Shown here: piece by piece, positions 14,247-21,604 of the stretch
How positions within the stretch are numbered: the first letter of the stretch is position 1
Layout: the number at the start of each line of letters is the position of its first letter
Source: CAYGZA01 sp964354135
GTDB taxonomy: Bacteria; Planctomycetota; Planctomycetia; Pirellulales; Thermoguttaceae
Direction of reading: 5' to 3'
Length of the DNA stretch: 27,405 nt
Assembly (NCBI GenBank): GCA_964354135.1
Contig: CAYGZA010000049.1
Coordinates: forward strand, 1-27,405
Program-made: the position numbers and the translations under genes
The notes under the pieces: model-generated
Databases searched by the model: none
Seen by the model: the letters and a program-made list of their open reading frames with translations, nothing else
What the model was told of the DNA's origin: nothing

Positions 14247-15170
14247 ATGTTGCTCGGCGCGATGGATCTGTGGCTAGTTCCCATCCCGGCGACCCTGGCC
14301 CTGGCGGTCGTGGCGACGCTGGGCTACCTCGTCGGGCGCCGCCGCCGAACCCCGGCCGATGAGCTGGCGATTCGCTCGCGGGGCGAGCTTCGCCGCGCTC
14401 ACACCGTCGCCCAGGAGCTGGAGAAGATCGCCTGGGTGATTCGCCGCAACCTCTCCCGGCACCACCACAGCCTGACGAAGTTCAAGGAGCGCGTCGACCG
14501 GCTCAGCGCGGAGCAGCAAGAGGCCGCCTGGAAAGACCTGTGCCGCGAAGCCGCGGAGGTCCTTACTCCCACCTTGCGGCTGGCCGGCCAGCTCGCCACC
14601 GCCTACGATGAGATCCGCCAGCAGACCCACCAGTTGACGACCTCCGCCGAGTCCCGGACCGACCCGCTCACCGGCGTCAGCAACCGCCGCGGCCTGGAAG
14701 AGTCGCTGGCCGCCCAACTGGCGCTCATGGCCCGCTACGAAGTCGGCTTCTCCGTCGTGGTCCTGGACCTGGACTACTTCAAGCACGTCAACGACCAGCG
14801 CGGCCAGTTCCAGGGAGACCGGATTCTCCGGCAAGTGGCCAGGCTCCTCGACGAGTCGATCCGCGAGACCGACGTTGTAGCCCGCTACGGCGGGGAAGAG
14901 TTCGCCGTGCTGCTGCCCCGCACCGACCTGCACGGGGCCTGTGTCTTCGGGGAGCGCCTCCGCACGAGGCTGCAGCAGGAGTTGGAGCTGACGGTCAGCG
15001 GGGGCGTCACCACGGCGATCGACGGCGATACGCCCGAGTCGATCATGGCCCGCGCCCAGGACGCCCTCCACCGCGCCAAGGCCGCCGGCCGCAACTGCAT
15101 CTTCCGCCACGACGGCGAGCGGATCGAGCCCGTCCCCGAGAGCTTCGCTTGCCCGGCCGGCGTACCGTAA
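14247..15170 (+). CDS. Diguanylate cyclase (GGDEF domain, GGEEF variant with I-site)
   Basis: Makes cyclic-di-GMP from two GTP. It is 307 aa. One N-terminal transmembrane helix lies at about residues 7-30 (LWLVPIPATLALAVVATLGYLV), followed by a basic membrane-proximal stretch and a helical signalling region (~35-130). The GGDEF domain spans about 133-295. It carries DPLTGVSNRRGLEE, the metal-binding DLDYFKHVND, and active-site RYGGEEF at 213-219. An inhibitory-site RETD lies at residues 206-209, five residues before GGEEF, so product inhibition is expected. In the NDQRGQFQGD segment the usual His is replaced by Gln. It converges on the SNF2 gene with only a 21-bp gap. Confidence 0.95.
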   Translation: MLLGAMDLWLVPIPATLALAVVATLGYLVGRRRRTPADELAIRSRGELRRAHTVAQELEKIAWVIRRNLSRHHHSLTKFKERVDRLSAEQQEAAWKDLCREAAEVLTPTLRLAGQLATAYDEIRQQTHQLTTSAESRTDPLTGVSNRRGLEESLAAQLALMARYEVGFSVVVLDLDYFKHVNDQRGQFQGDRILRQVARLLDESIRETDVVARYGGEEFAVLLPRTDLHGACVFGERLRTRLQQELELTVSGGVTTAIDGDTPESIMARAQDALHRAKAAGRNCIFRHDGERIEPVPESFACPAGVP

Positions 15171-15191
15171 GGAAAGCCGGACAAGCTCCGC

Positions 15192-17000
15192 CTACGCCGC
15201 CCGCTCCATCGGCCCGCCGGGACACCGCAAGTCGAACAGTCCGAACAGCTCCGCTTGGGTCAGGCCGAGTCTCCGCGGCGGCTCGGCTGCCGAGAAGATC
15301 GTGTCGAACAGGTCGCGTTTCTGCTGGAGGATGCGGTCGATCCGTTCCTCGATCGTGTCGAGCATGAGGAAGCGGACCACCGTGACCGGCGCGGAGATCC
15401 CGATGCGGTGAGCGCGGTGGATCGCCTGGTCCTCGACGGCCGGGTTCCACCAGCGGTCGAAGAGGAAGACGTAGTTGGCGCACTGGAGATTGAGCCCCAC
15501 GCCCCCCGCCCCGTAGCTGATCAAGAGGAGGCGGCTCGCGGGGTCTTCGCGGAAGCGGTGGAGCACTCTTTCCCGGCCGGCCGCGGAGATGCGCCCGTGA
15601 TACTCCAGCGGCCCGAAGCGCCGCAACAGCCTGGCCAGCCGCCGGAGCGTCTCGACCCACTGGCTGAAGACGATCGCCTTGCGGCCGCTTGCGGCCACCT
15701 CGTCGAGGTCGGCCTCCAGGCGCTCCAGCTTCGCGCTGGCCCCGCTGGCGGGATCGAAATTGCAGATCTGCTTCAGCCGCAGCACCAGCTCGAAGACGTG
15801 CCGGATCGTCACGGCCTGGCCCATGTCCGTCAGCCGCAGCACCCCTTCATCCTTGGCCAATTGATAGGTTTCCCGCTGCTCGGGAGTCAGGTCCAGCTCG
15901 GCGTCGCAGACCAGTTTCGGCGGCAGGTCGGCGAGCACCTGGTCCTTGGTCCGCCGCAGGACGTGGTCGCGGATCGTCCGGCCCATGCGGCGCGGTTTCA
16001 TGTCCGGCGAAAGAAACCCGGGGGCAAGGAACTCAAAGATCCCCACCAGGTCTTCGGGACCGTTCTCCACCGGCGTCCCGGTCAGGGCCCAGCTCCGGCC
16101 CCGCGGGATGGCCCGCACCGCCTGGCTGGTGCCGGCGGACCGGTTCTTGATCCGCTGCGATTCGTCGAGAATCACGAGGTCGAACCGCAGGTTGGGCGTG
16201 CCGTCCGGGCCGCCGCCCTCCCAGATCTCCCGGTCGCGAAGCACCAGCTCGTAGTTGGCGATCTTCACCGGCATCCCGGGCAGGCACCACTGCCAGCGGC
16301 GCCGGGCCTGGTCCCCTTCGATCACCATCACGGGAACCTCTGGCGCCCACCGGGCCAGCTCGCGGTGCCAATTCAAGACCAGCGGTTTCGGGCAGACCAG
16401 GAGCACGCTTTGCAGCTCCCCGGAGTGCAGCAGGAGCCGCACGGCCGTGATCGCCTGCATGGTCTTGCCGAGGCCCATCTCGTCGGCCAGGATCGCCGCT
16501 GCCCGAGGATACAGGAAGGCGACTCCCTCCAACTGAAATGGAAACGGGCGGCACGGAAACGCCAACGATCTGGCCGAGAGCAGGGATTCCAACGGCGGCT
16601 GGAGCAGCCACCGCAGCCGGTCCTCCAGCTTGATCACGTCGTCCGGCGGCTTGATCCGCGTGGTGCTGTGGGGTGAACCACCCGTCGAGGCCGGGAACGA
16701 AGGCGGAGCGGCGCCCCAGGGTCTCTCAGCGGACCGACTCGGTTCCGCGAAAGTGTAGCTCCGCGTCCGTACCGGCACGTCCTTGACCGGCACCGAAATG
16801 ACCCGCGGCAGTCGGCCCCCGAAGGCAAACTCCCGCACCGGGACCTCGACGTGCCGGGTGATCGCCCGGTGCCAGCCGGTGGCGACCAGGGCGGCGCGGA
16901 GCCCCAGGTCCACGTCGAAAACGTTCGGTGAAGGGAGCGGATGCCAGCCCAACGTGCTGTCCCACGTGCCGGCGTTACTCTCTCCATAGAGCATTCTCAT
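15192..17000 (-). CDS. SNF2-family DEAD/H-like ATPase (Swi2/Snf2 helicase)
   Basis: A 602-aa double-stranded-DNA translocase of superfamily 2. The first ~145 residues form an unrecognised N-terminal region with a Pro/Ser-rich linker near 85-118. The helicase core then starts at PFPFQLEGVAFLYPRAAAIL with motif I DEMGLGKT at 173-180. Further motifs are LVCPKPLVLNW (Ia), DESQ at 279-282 (motif II), LTGTP at 306-310, KAIVFSQW near 441-448, GLNLQ near 502-506, and QAIHRAHRIG at 525-534 (motif VI). The core is compact, with no nuclease, SWIM or HepA-type extension. It overlaps the upstream 201-aa gene by 4 bases, so the two are translationally coupled. The cellular role is unknown; bacterial members act on RNA polymerase or DNA, including in defence. 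Confidence 0.93.
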   Translation of the reverse strand: MRMLYGESNAGTWDSTLGWHPLPSPNVFDVDLGLRAALVATGWHRAITRHVEVPVREFAFGGRLPRVISVPVKDVPVRTRSYTFAEPSRSAERPWGAAPPSFPASTGGSPHSTTRIKPPDDVIKLEDRLRWLLQPPLESLLSARSLAFPCRPFPFQLEGVAFLYPRAAAILADEMGLGKTMQAITAVRLLLHSGELQSVLLVCPKPLVLNWHRELARWAPEVPVMVIEGDQARRRWQWCLPGMPVKIANYELVLRDREIWEGGGPDGTPNLRFDLVILDESQRIKNRSAGTSQAVRAIPRGRSWALTGTPVENGPEDLVGIFEFLAPGFLSPDMKPRRMGRTIRDHVLRRTKDQVLADLPPKLVCDAELDLTPEQRETYQLAKDEGVLRLTDMGQAVTIRHVFELVLRLKQICNFDPASGASAKLERLEADLDEVAASGRKAIVFSQWVETLRRLARLLRRFGPLEYHGRISAAGRERVLHRFREDPASRLLLISYGAGGVGLNLQCANYVFLFDRWWNPAVEDQAIHRAHRIGISAPVTVVRFLMLDTIEERIDRILQQKRDLFDTIFSAAEPPRRLGLTQAELFGLFDLRCPGGPMERAA

Positions 17001-17602
17001 GCCCCTCCACGCCGGGCTTCCTCGATCGCCTCCCGGATCCGGCCAAAGGGCTCGGCCAAGTCGAGTCCCTCGGTCAACTCCTTCAGTCGGTTTGCGATCA
17101 GCTCGCGGTCACCGGCGGCAAGTGCGGAGACTGCCAGGAGGTTACGTCCGAGGTGAAACGTCGGGTGATGGAGTGGCCCCGTGTGAGCCGCGTCGAGCCG
17201 CCGCCAAGGGCCGTTTCCTGGGGTAGACGCATTCCCGCTCAATGTGCCATCCGTCCCGTCCGGCGGTCGCTCCTCGACGGGAAGCACCAGGGCCACGGGA
17301 ACCTCGATGAAGCGGCGTACCGCGAGGGCCGGCTCGCAATCGGTGCAGATCACGACCGGCTCGATCGCCGCCTTGGCAAGCAGGGCCCGGCCGATCTGTT
17401 CCCCAAAAAGGTACGGCTCCAGCGTCGGGCCATAGAGAATTTGCTGGGCCCGGTTCGGCTTGATGGGTGCGGTGCAATGGAACTCCAGGGGCCGGCCGCT
17501 CTGATTCAGGACGAGATATCCCCCGATCAAACCATGCGCGGGGTACTCCAGCACGGTCAAGAACCCTAAGGCGAGATTGGACTTAGGCTCAACGGTCCGC
17601 AT
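16997..17602 (-). CDS. Uncharacterised protein coupled to the SNF2 ATPase
   Basis: A 201-aa soluble protein with no signal peptide or membrane helix. Its start overlaps no other gene; its stop overlaps the SNF2 ATG by 4 bases. The N-terminal half looks like a compact beta-rich domain, with GLIGGYLVLNQSGRPLEFHC, then TAPIKPNRAQQILYGPTLEP and a helix YLFGEQIGRALLAKA. The middle (about residues 110-155) is a variable, Pro/Gly/Asp-rich segment. The C-terminal part is helical and charged (ELIANRLKELTEGLDLAEPFGR). I associate this sequence type with planctomycete hypotheticals found beside SNF2 genes, but cannot verify it here. It may be a specificity or adaptor subunit for the ATPase. Confidence 0.85.
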   Translation of the reverse strand: MRTVEPKSNLALGFLTVLEYPAHGLIGGYLVLNQSGRPLEFHCTAPIKPNRAQQILYGPTLEPYLFGEQIGRALLAKAAIEPVVICTDCEPALAVRRFIEVPVALVLPVEERPPDGTDGTLSGNASTPGNGPWRRLDAAHTGPLHHPTFHLGRNLLAVSALAAGDRELIANRLKELTEGLDLAEPFGRIREAIEEARRGGA

Positions 17603-17744
17603 GCAGTCTCTCTACTCTGTCCAAACGCCTCAATTTGCTTGAACATCCCAGGATCTTGCGGCCCGGCTCGCGGCGGCCTCCAGTGGATCGGGTCTATAGC
17701 GGAACGGACTTTAGCGCCCGCGGAGGCGAATCCTCGATCAGGTG

Positions 17745-17775
17745 CTCGACTTCCCCGCCGTCCCGTGCTTATACT
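17745..17775 (+). promoter_or_regulatory. Candidate promoter for the 159-aa protein gene
   Basis: TATACT at 17770-17775 is a good -10 hexamer, about 24 bases before the start codon at 17799. The best upstream hexamer is CTCGAC/TCGACT near 17745-17751, a poor -35 match with 18-19 bp spacing. The 196-bp spacer (17603-17798) separates divergent genes, so it should also hold the promoter for the SNF2 pair on the other strand, but I do not see a clear one. Confidence 0.35.
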
Positions 17776-17798
17776 AGAACCTGAAGAGGAACCTGCTT

Positions 17799-18278
17799 AT
17801 GAGTGAAGACCGGCGTGGTCGCCCCGCGTTTTACAGCCAGATTGACGTAACGCACGTCCCGTGTCCCACCAGCCCACCCGGTGGTGGGGCGGTCGGTAAT
17901 GAGATGATTCTCCTCCTCCGCGAGATCCTCGCTGCCCAGGACCGGCAGAACGAGCTCTTAGAGGAGATGGTCAACCAGATGAACACCAACCAGCGGCAGC
18001 GGGCCAACGAGCTGGGGCAATGGAAACAGGCCAATCCGCTGTTGGCCCGCGACTGCCGCATCGCCGCCGAGGCCCTGGGAAAGGTTCAGACCGAGTACCT
18101 GGTGAGCCTTACCCAGGAGATCAACGACAACTACGAGACGCTGCGGGACGGCGAGTTCATGCTCAACGAGTTCATCGACCGCTTCGGGCCGCGGCTGGCC
18201 CATTTGAACGGTCTGTTGCAGGTGCTATCCCAGTTGAGCAGCGCCGCGAGCCCGGCCAGCACCCCCAACACGCCCTGA
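17799..18278 (+). CDS. Conserved helical protein of unknown function
   Basis: A 159-aa soluble protein. The N-terminal 35 residues are Pro/Gly-rich. The remainder is almost entirely helical and rich in Asn/Gln/Glu: EMILLLREILAAQDRQNELL, then a coiled-coil-like EEMVNQMNTNQRQRANEL, and a C-terminal domain with LRDGEFMLNEFIDRFGPRLA. The central WKQANPLLARDCRIAAEAL element resembles what I remember of planctomycete-restricted hypotheticals, but no function is known to me. AGAGGA lies about 10 bases before the ATG and a TATACT box lies upstream. It ends 9 bp before the first beta-propeller gene, so the two are probably co-transcribed. Confidence 0.85.
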   Translation: MSEDRRGRPAFYSQIDVTHVPCPTSPPGGGAVGNEMILLLREILAAQDRQNELLEEMVNQMNTNQRQRANELGQWKQANPLLARDCRIAAEALGKVQTEYLVSLTQEINDNYETLRDGEFMLNEFIDRFGPRLAHLNGLLQVLSQLSSAASPASTPNTP

Positions 18279-18287
18279 CCCGGCGCT

Positions 18288-19625
18288 ATGGCTGCTCCAC
18301 GATCGCAAGGAGGTGGCGGGCGGTGGTTGGCAGCGGCCGTGTTGATCCTGTGGGCCGGGTGCCGGCCTGCGGAGGAACTCCCGATCCCGGCGGGCCTCTA
18401 TCCGCCGGCGCCAAAGGACCCCATCGGTTGGCCGCAGTGGCGGGGCCCCGGCGCATCGGGCATCGCCGCCCACGGCAGCCCTGCCGTTGTGTTCGGGCCG
18501 ACGGCGGGGGTGCGCTGGAGGGCCGCCGTGCCGGGCGAGGGCAATTCCTCGCCGATCGTCTGGGACGATTTCATCCTCCTGACGACCGCGCTTCCGGACG
18601 CCGATCCGCCGGCGCTTGCGGTCCTCTGTTTCGATCGCCGCGACGGCCGGTTGCTCTGGCAGGCGGACGCCGGCCCGGCCCAGGGCCGCACGCACGCCAA
18701 GAACGGCTATGCCTCCGCGACGCCGGCCACCGACGGCCAACGGATCGTCGCTTTCTTCGGGAGTGCCGGGCTATTGTGTTACGATTTCTCCGGCAAGCCG
18801 CTGTGGCGCGCCGACCTGGGCAACCTCGATCATCAATGGGGAACCGCGGCCAGCCCGGTGCTCTTTGGCGACCTGGTCATCCAGTTGTGCGACGCGAGGA
18901 AGGTTGCGTATATCGCGGCGTTCGAGAAGCGGACCGGCAAGCGGGCGTGGCGCACGGAGCGGCCCAGCTACGGCTGCTGGACGACCCCGGTGCCGGTCGA
19001 AGTGAGCCGGTCCGGCCGAAAACGGACGGAGCTGGTGGTCAACGGCACCAGCAGCGGTGACCCCGAGGGCAGACTCGTCTTGGCCTACGACCCGGCCGAC
19101 GGCCGCGAGCTATGGCGGGTGCGGGGCACCACGGAGCTGGTCACCCCGACGGCGATCGTGGGCAACGGTCTCATCTACAGCACCAGCGGCCGAAACGGCC
19201 CGATCGTCGCCATCCGGCCCGGCGGGAGCGGCGACGTGACCGACACCCACGTTGCCTGGAAGCTGGACCGCGGCGGGCCTTATATCCCCACGGGACTGGT
19301 GTATCGCGACCGGCTGTACGTGGTCACCGATTTCGGGCAACTCACGTGCTATCGCGCCGGCGACGGCGAAGTCGTCTGGACGAAGCGGCTGCGGGGGGAT
19401 TTTACCGCCAGTCTGGTGGCTGCCGACGGCCGGATCTATGCCGCCTCGGAGCAGGGGACCGTGTACGTGTTTGCCGCGGCGGACCAGTTCGAGCTCCTGG
19501 CCCAAGACGCGCTGAAACCGGGGATCCTGGCCACCCCGGCCATCGCGTCCGGGGAGCTTTTCATCCGCACGCAGGGCCACTTATACTGTATTGCAGCCGG
19601 CCAACAAGCCGCGGCGGCCCTCTAG
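18288..19625 (+). CDS. PQQ-like beta-propeller lipoprotein 1
   Basis: A 445-aa predicted periplasmic or surface protein. The N-terminus is a signal segment ending in LILWAGC, with Cys25 as a likely lipidation site; Trp at -3 is non-ideal. WPQWRGPGASGIA follows, the typical opening of planctomycete PQQ-like (BamB-fold) propellers. Repeats with the blade pattern LxxYDxxDGRELWRV or LTCYRAGDGEVVWTKRL recur along the chain. No catalytic PQQ-dehydrogenase residues are evident, so it is more likely a scaffold or binding protein than an enzyme. It precedes a second propeller gene by 50 bp; the two may act together. Confidence 0.88.
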   Translation: MAAPRSQGGGGRWLAAAVLILWAGCRPAEELPIPAGLYPPAPKDPIGWPQWRGPGASGIAAHGSPAVVFGPTAGVRWRAAVPGEGNSSPIVWDDFILLTTALPDADPPALAVLCFDRRDGRLLWQADAGPAQGRTHAKNGYASATPATDGQRIVAFFGSAGLLCYDFSGKPLWRADLGNLDHQWGTAASPVLFGDLVIQLCDARKVAYIAAFEKRTGKRAWRTERPSYGCWTTPVPVEVSRSGRKRTELVVNGTSSGDPEGRLVLAYDPADGRELWRVRGTTELVTPTAIVGNGLIYSTSGRNGPIVAIRPGGSGDVTDTHVAWKLDRGGPYIPTGLVYRDRLYVVTDFGQLTCYRAGDGEVVWTKRLRGDFTASLVAADGRIYAASEQGTVYVFAAADQFELLAQDALKPGILATPAIASGELFIRTQGHLYCIAAGQQAAAAL

Positions 19626-19675
19626 GCCCGGAGTTGAAGCCGTGACCGGCGGCTGCGGCCCGCCATCGAGGTCCG

Positions 19676-20887
19676 ATGAATACTGCACGCTTGCACAACC
19701 ATCCGCGGCCGTTGCGGCGCTGCCGTTTCTGGGCGGCATTGCTTTCCATCGGGGCGGCGGTGCTTCCCGGCTGCCATCGGGCCGATTCCACGGCCGCGGA
19801 GGTCCCGCCGTCCGGCTCGGCTCCTGCGGCAGCGGCCGGGAGAGGCCAGGCATGGCCTCTGTTCCGTGGCGACGGTCTGGCCACCGGCGTGGCCCGCGAC
19901 CGTCTGCCGGAGAAGCCGGAGCTCCTGTGGACCTTCTCGGTGAAGAAGGGAGGCTTCCAGTCCTCGGCGGCGATTGCCGACGGGGTGGTGTACGTCGGCA
20001 GTCTCAACGGCAAGTTCTATGCGATTGACCTGGCCCGCGGCCGCCAACTCTGGGAGTTTCCCACGGACTTGGGTTTCACGGCGACGGCCGCGCTGGGCGG
20101 CGGATCGGTGTACGTCGGCGACTCCGACGGCCGCTTCTACTGCCTCGACGCCAAGACCGGCAAACCCAAGTGGCGATTCGACACCGAGGCGGAAATCAAC
20201 TCCAGCGCGAATTTTCACGGCGATCGCGTGCTCGTCGGCTCGCAGGACGGCGTACTCTACTGCCTCAAGACGGACGGCGGCGAGGTGGTCTGGAAGTACC
20301 GCAGCGGCGATCAGATCCGCTGCTTCCCCACGGTGGTGGCGGACCGGGCCTTCGTGGCCGGCTGCGACGGGCGGTTCCACATCGTCGGTCTCAAGGACGG
20401 CAAGGAAATCGCCTCCGTCGAGATGGAATCGCCCACCGGCTCCACGCCCGCGGTGCTCGGCAAGACGGCGTTCGTGGGAACGGAAGGCAAGGTCTTCTTC
20501 GCCATCGACTGGGAGCAGGCGAAGGTCCTCTGGAGATACGAGAACGCGGAGCGCGGGGCCCCGTTCCGCTCCTCGGCCGCGGTGACGCCCGAAGTGGTGA
20601 TTGTCGGCGCCCAGGACAAGCTGGTTCACGCCCTGGACCCCAAGACCGGCAACCCGCTCTGGACGTTCGCCACCCGGGGCCGTGTGGACGGCTCGCCCGT
20701 CATCGTCGGCGGCCGGGCCTTCGTCGGCTCGGCCGACGGCCGCCTCTACGCCCTCGACGTCAAGACGGGCAAGGAGACCTGGCGCTTCGAGGCCGGCGGC
20801 GACGTGATCGCCTCCCCCGCCGTCGCCGCGGGGCGGCTGGTGATCGGCACCACCAGCGGCGACCTGTACTGTTTCGGGGCGAAGTAG
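19676..20887 (+). CDS. PQQ-like beta-propeller lipoprotein 2 (BamB-like fold)
   Basis: A 403-aa secreted propeller. The signal peptide ends in VLPGC, giving a lipobox with Cys33. After a Ser/Ala/Pro linker the mature protein begins WPLFRGDGLATGVA and then has about seven regular blades. They follow the pattern VYVGSxNGKFYAIDLxxGxxLWEF (for example DGRFYCLDAKTGKPKWRF and DGRLYALDVKTGKETWRF). The repeats are more regular than in the preceding gene, consistent with an outer-membrane BamB-like scaffold. No partner BAM gene is nearby. Heptad array B begins about 32 bp after the stop. Confidence 0.9.
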   Translation: MNTARLHNHPRPLRRCRFWAALLSIGAAVLPGCHRADSTAAEVPPSGSAPAAAAGRGQAWPLFRGDGLATGVARDRLPEKPELLWTFSVKKGGFQSSAAIADGVVYVGSLNGKFYAIDLARGRQLWEFPTDLGFTATAALGGGSVYVGDSDGRFYCLDAKTGKPKWRFDTEAEINSSANFHGDRVLVGSQDGVLYCLKTDGGEVVWKYRSGDQIRCFPTVVADRAFVAGCDGRFHIVGLKDGKEIASVEMESPTGSTPAVLGKTAFVGTEGKVFFAIDWEQAKVLWRYENAERGAPFRSSAAVTPEVVIVGAQDKLVHALDPKTGNPLWTFATRGRVDGSPVIVGGRAFVGSADGRLYALDVKTGKETWRFEAGGDVIASPAVAAGRLVIGTTSGDLYCFGAK

Positions 20888-20919
20888 GCGGCATCGAAGG
20901 GCATGTTTGACAAGGGGCT

Positions 20920-21067
20920 ATGAGCCATCAGCTATCAGCCATCAGCTATCAGCTTTCAAGACGCTTTCCCGGACCAACTGATGGACATTCTCCGCGAACG
21001 ACCGTGACATGCACCTCTTTCTGAACACTGGTAGCTGAAAGCTGATGGCTGAAAGCTGAGAGCTGGG
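20920..21067. repeat. Inverted heptad array B (same unit as array A)
   Basis: Left arm, in 7-bp register: ATGAGCC, ATCAGCT, ATCAGCC, ATCAGCT, ATCAGCT (20920-20954). Right arm: AGCTGAA, AGCTGAT, GGCTGAA, AGCTGAG, AGCTGGG (21033-21067). AGCCATCAGCT occurs at 20923-20933 and 20937-20947 and is the exact reverse complement of AGCTGATGGCT at 21040-21050. The spacer is about 78 bp and has no ORF. The array fills most of the 238-bp gap between the second propeller gene and the GcvH-like gene. Confidence 0.9.
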
Positions 21068-21125
21068 AATCTCAGGACCGCCACGTTACCTGCTTGGACA
21101 CGCCCCGAGAGCGACACGCACTGAC

Positions 21126-21581
21126 ATGGGCAAACCCCTGGTCTTCATGATGGGCCGGTCGCCGGCGATCCTGCCGGTCGACCGCCGCTACGCCCGCAAT
21201 CACATGTGGGCCAAGGCGACCGAAGGGGGCTGCCGGTGCGGCTTCTCCGCGTATGCGGTGAGGCTGCTGGGGGACGTGCATCACGTGGAGTGGTCGATTG
21301 GGCCGGGCGAAGTGGTCGAGCAGGACCGGTCGATCGGCTTTATCGAGGCATCGAAGGCAACGAGCGACCTGTATGCCCCTATGACCGGCGAGCTCAGGCA
21401 ATTGAACGCCGCCGTGGTCGCGAGGCCGTCGCTGGTGAACGCGGATTTGTACGACGCCGGTTGGCTCTTGGAGATTGCCGGCGGCAGCGAGTCGCTGCTC
21501 TCGGCCGAGGAGTACCTGGCCCACGTGGAGGCAAGTTGGCCGCTGGCCCAACGCCTATTGAAAGCTCAGGCCAACCGATAA
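21126..21581 (+). CDS. GcvH-like lipoyl-carrier protein
   Basis: A 151-aa protein of the glycine-cleavage H / biotinyl-lipoyl fold. The lipoylation motif is IEASKATSDLYAP, with Lys77 as the expected lipoyl site; glycine-cleavage H proteins have ESVKA-type motifs at this place. The N-terminal strand region (RYARNHMWAKATEGGCRCGF) parallels the H-protein opening. It is slightly longer than typical GcvH (about 125-130 aa), and no gcvT or gcvP is adjacent. The next gene overlaps or nearly abuts it and encodes a ferredoxin-like protein, so it may serve a lipoyl-linked redox pathway rather than glycine cleavage. No strong Shine-Dalgarno sequence is visible at the ATG. Confidence 0.85.
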   Translation: MGKPLVFMMGRSPAILPVDRRYARNHMWAKATEGGCRCGFSAYAVRLLGDVHHVEWSIGPGEVVEQDRSIGFIEASKATSDLYAPMTGELRQLNAAVVARPSLVNADLYDAGWLLEIAGGSESLLSAEEYLAHVEASWPLAQRLLKAQANR

Positions 21582-21604
21582 TGGTTTTCCGTGAGGTGAC
21601 AGCG

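Noticed and set aside
21581..21604. Alternative earlier start for the ferredoxin gene
   Set aside because: It overlaps the lipoyl-protein stop by one base and has only a weak AGG upstream, while the ATG at 21605 has GAGGTGA at proper spacing. It remains possible as a reinitiation start.
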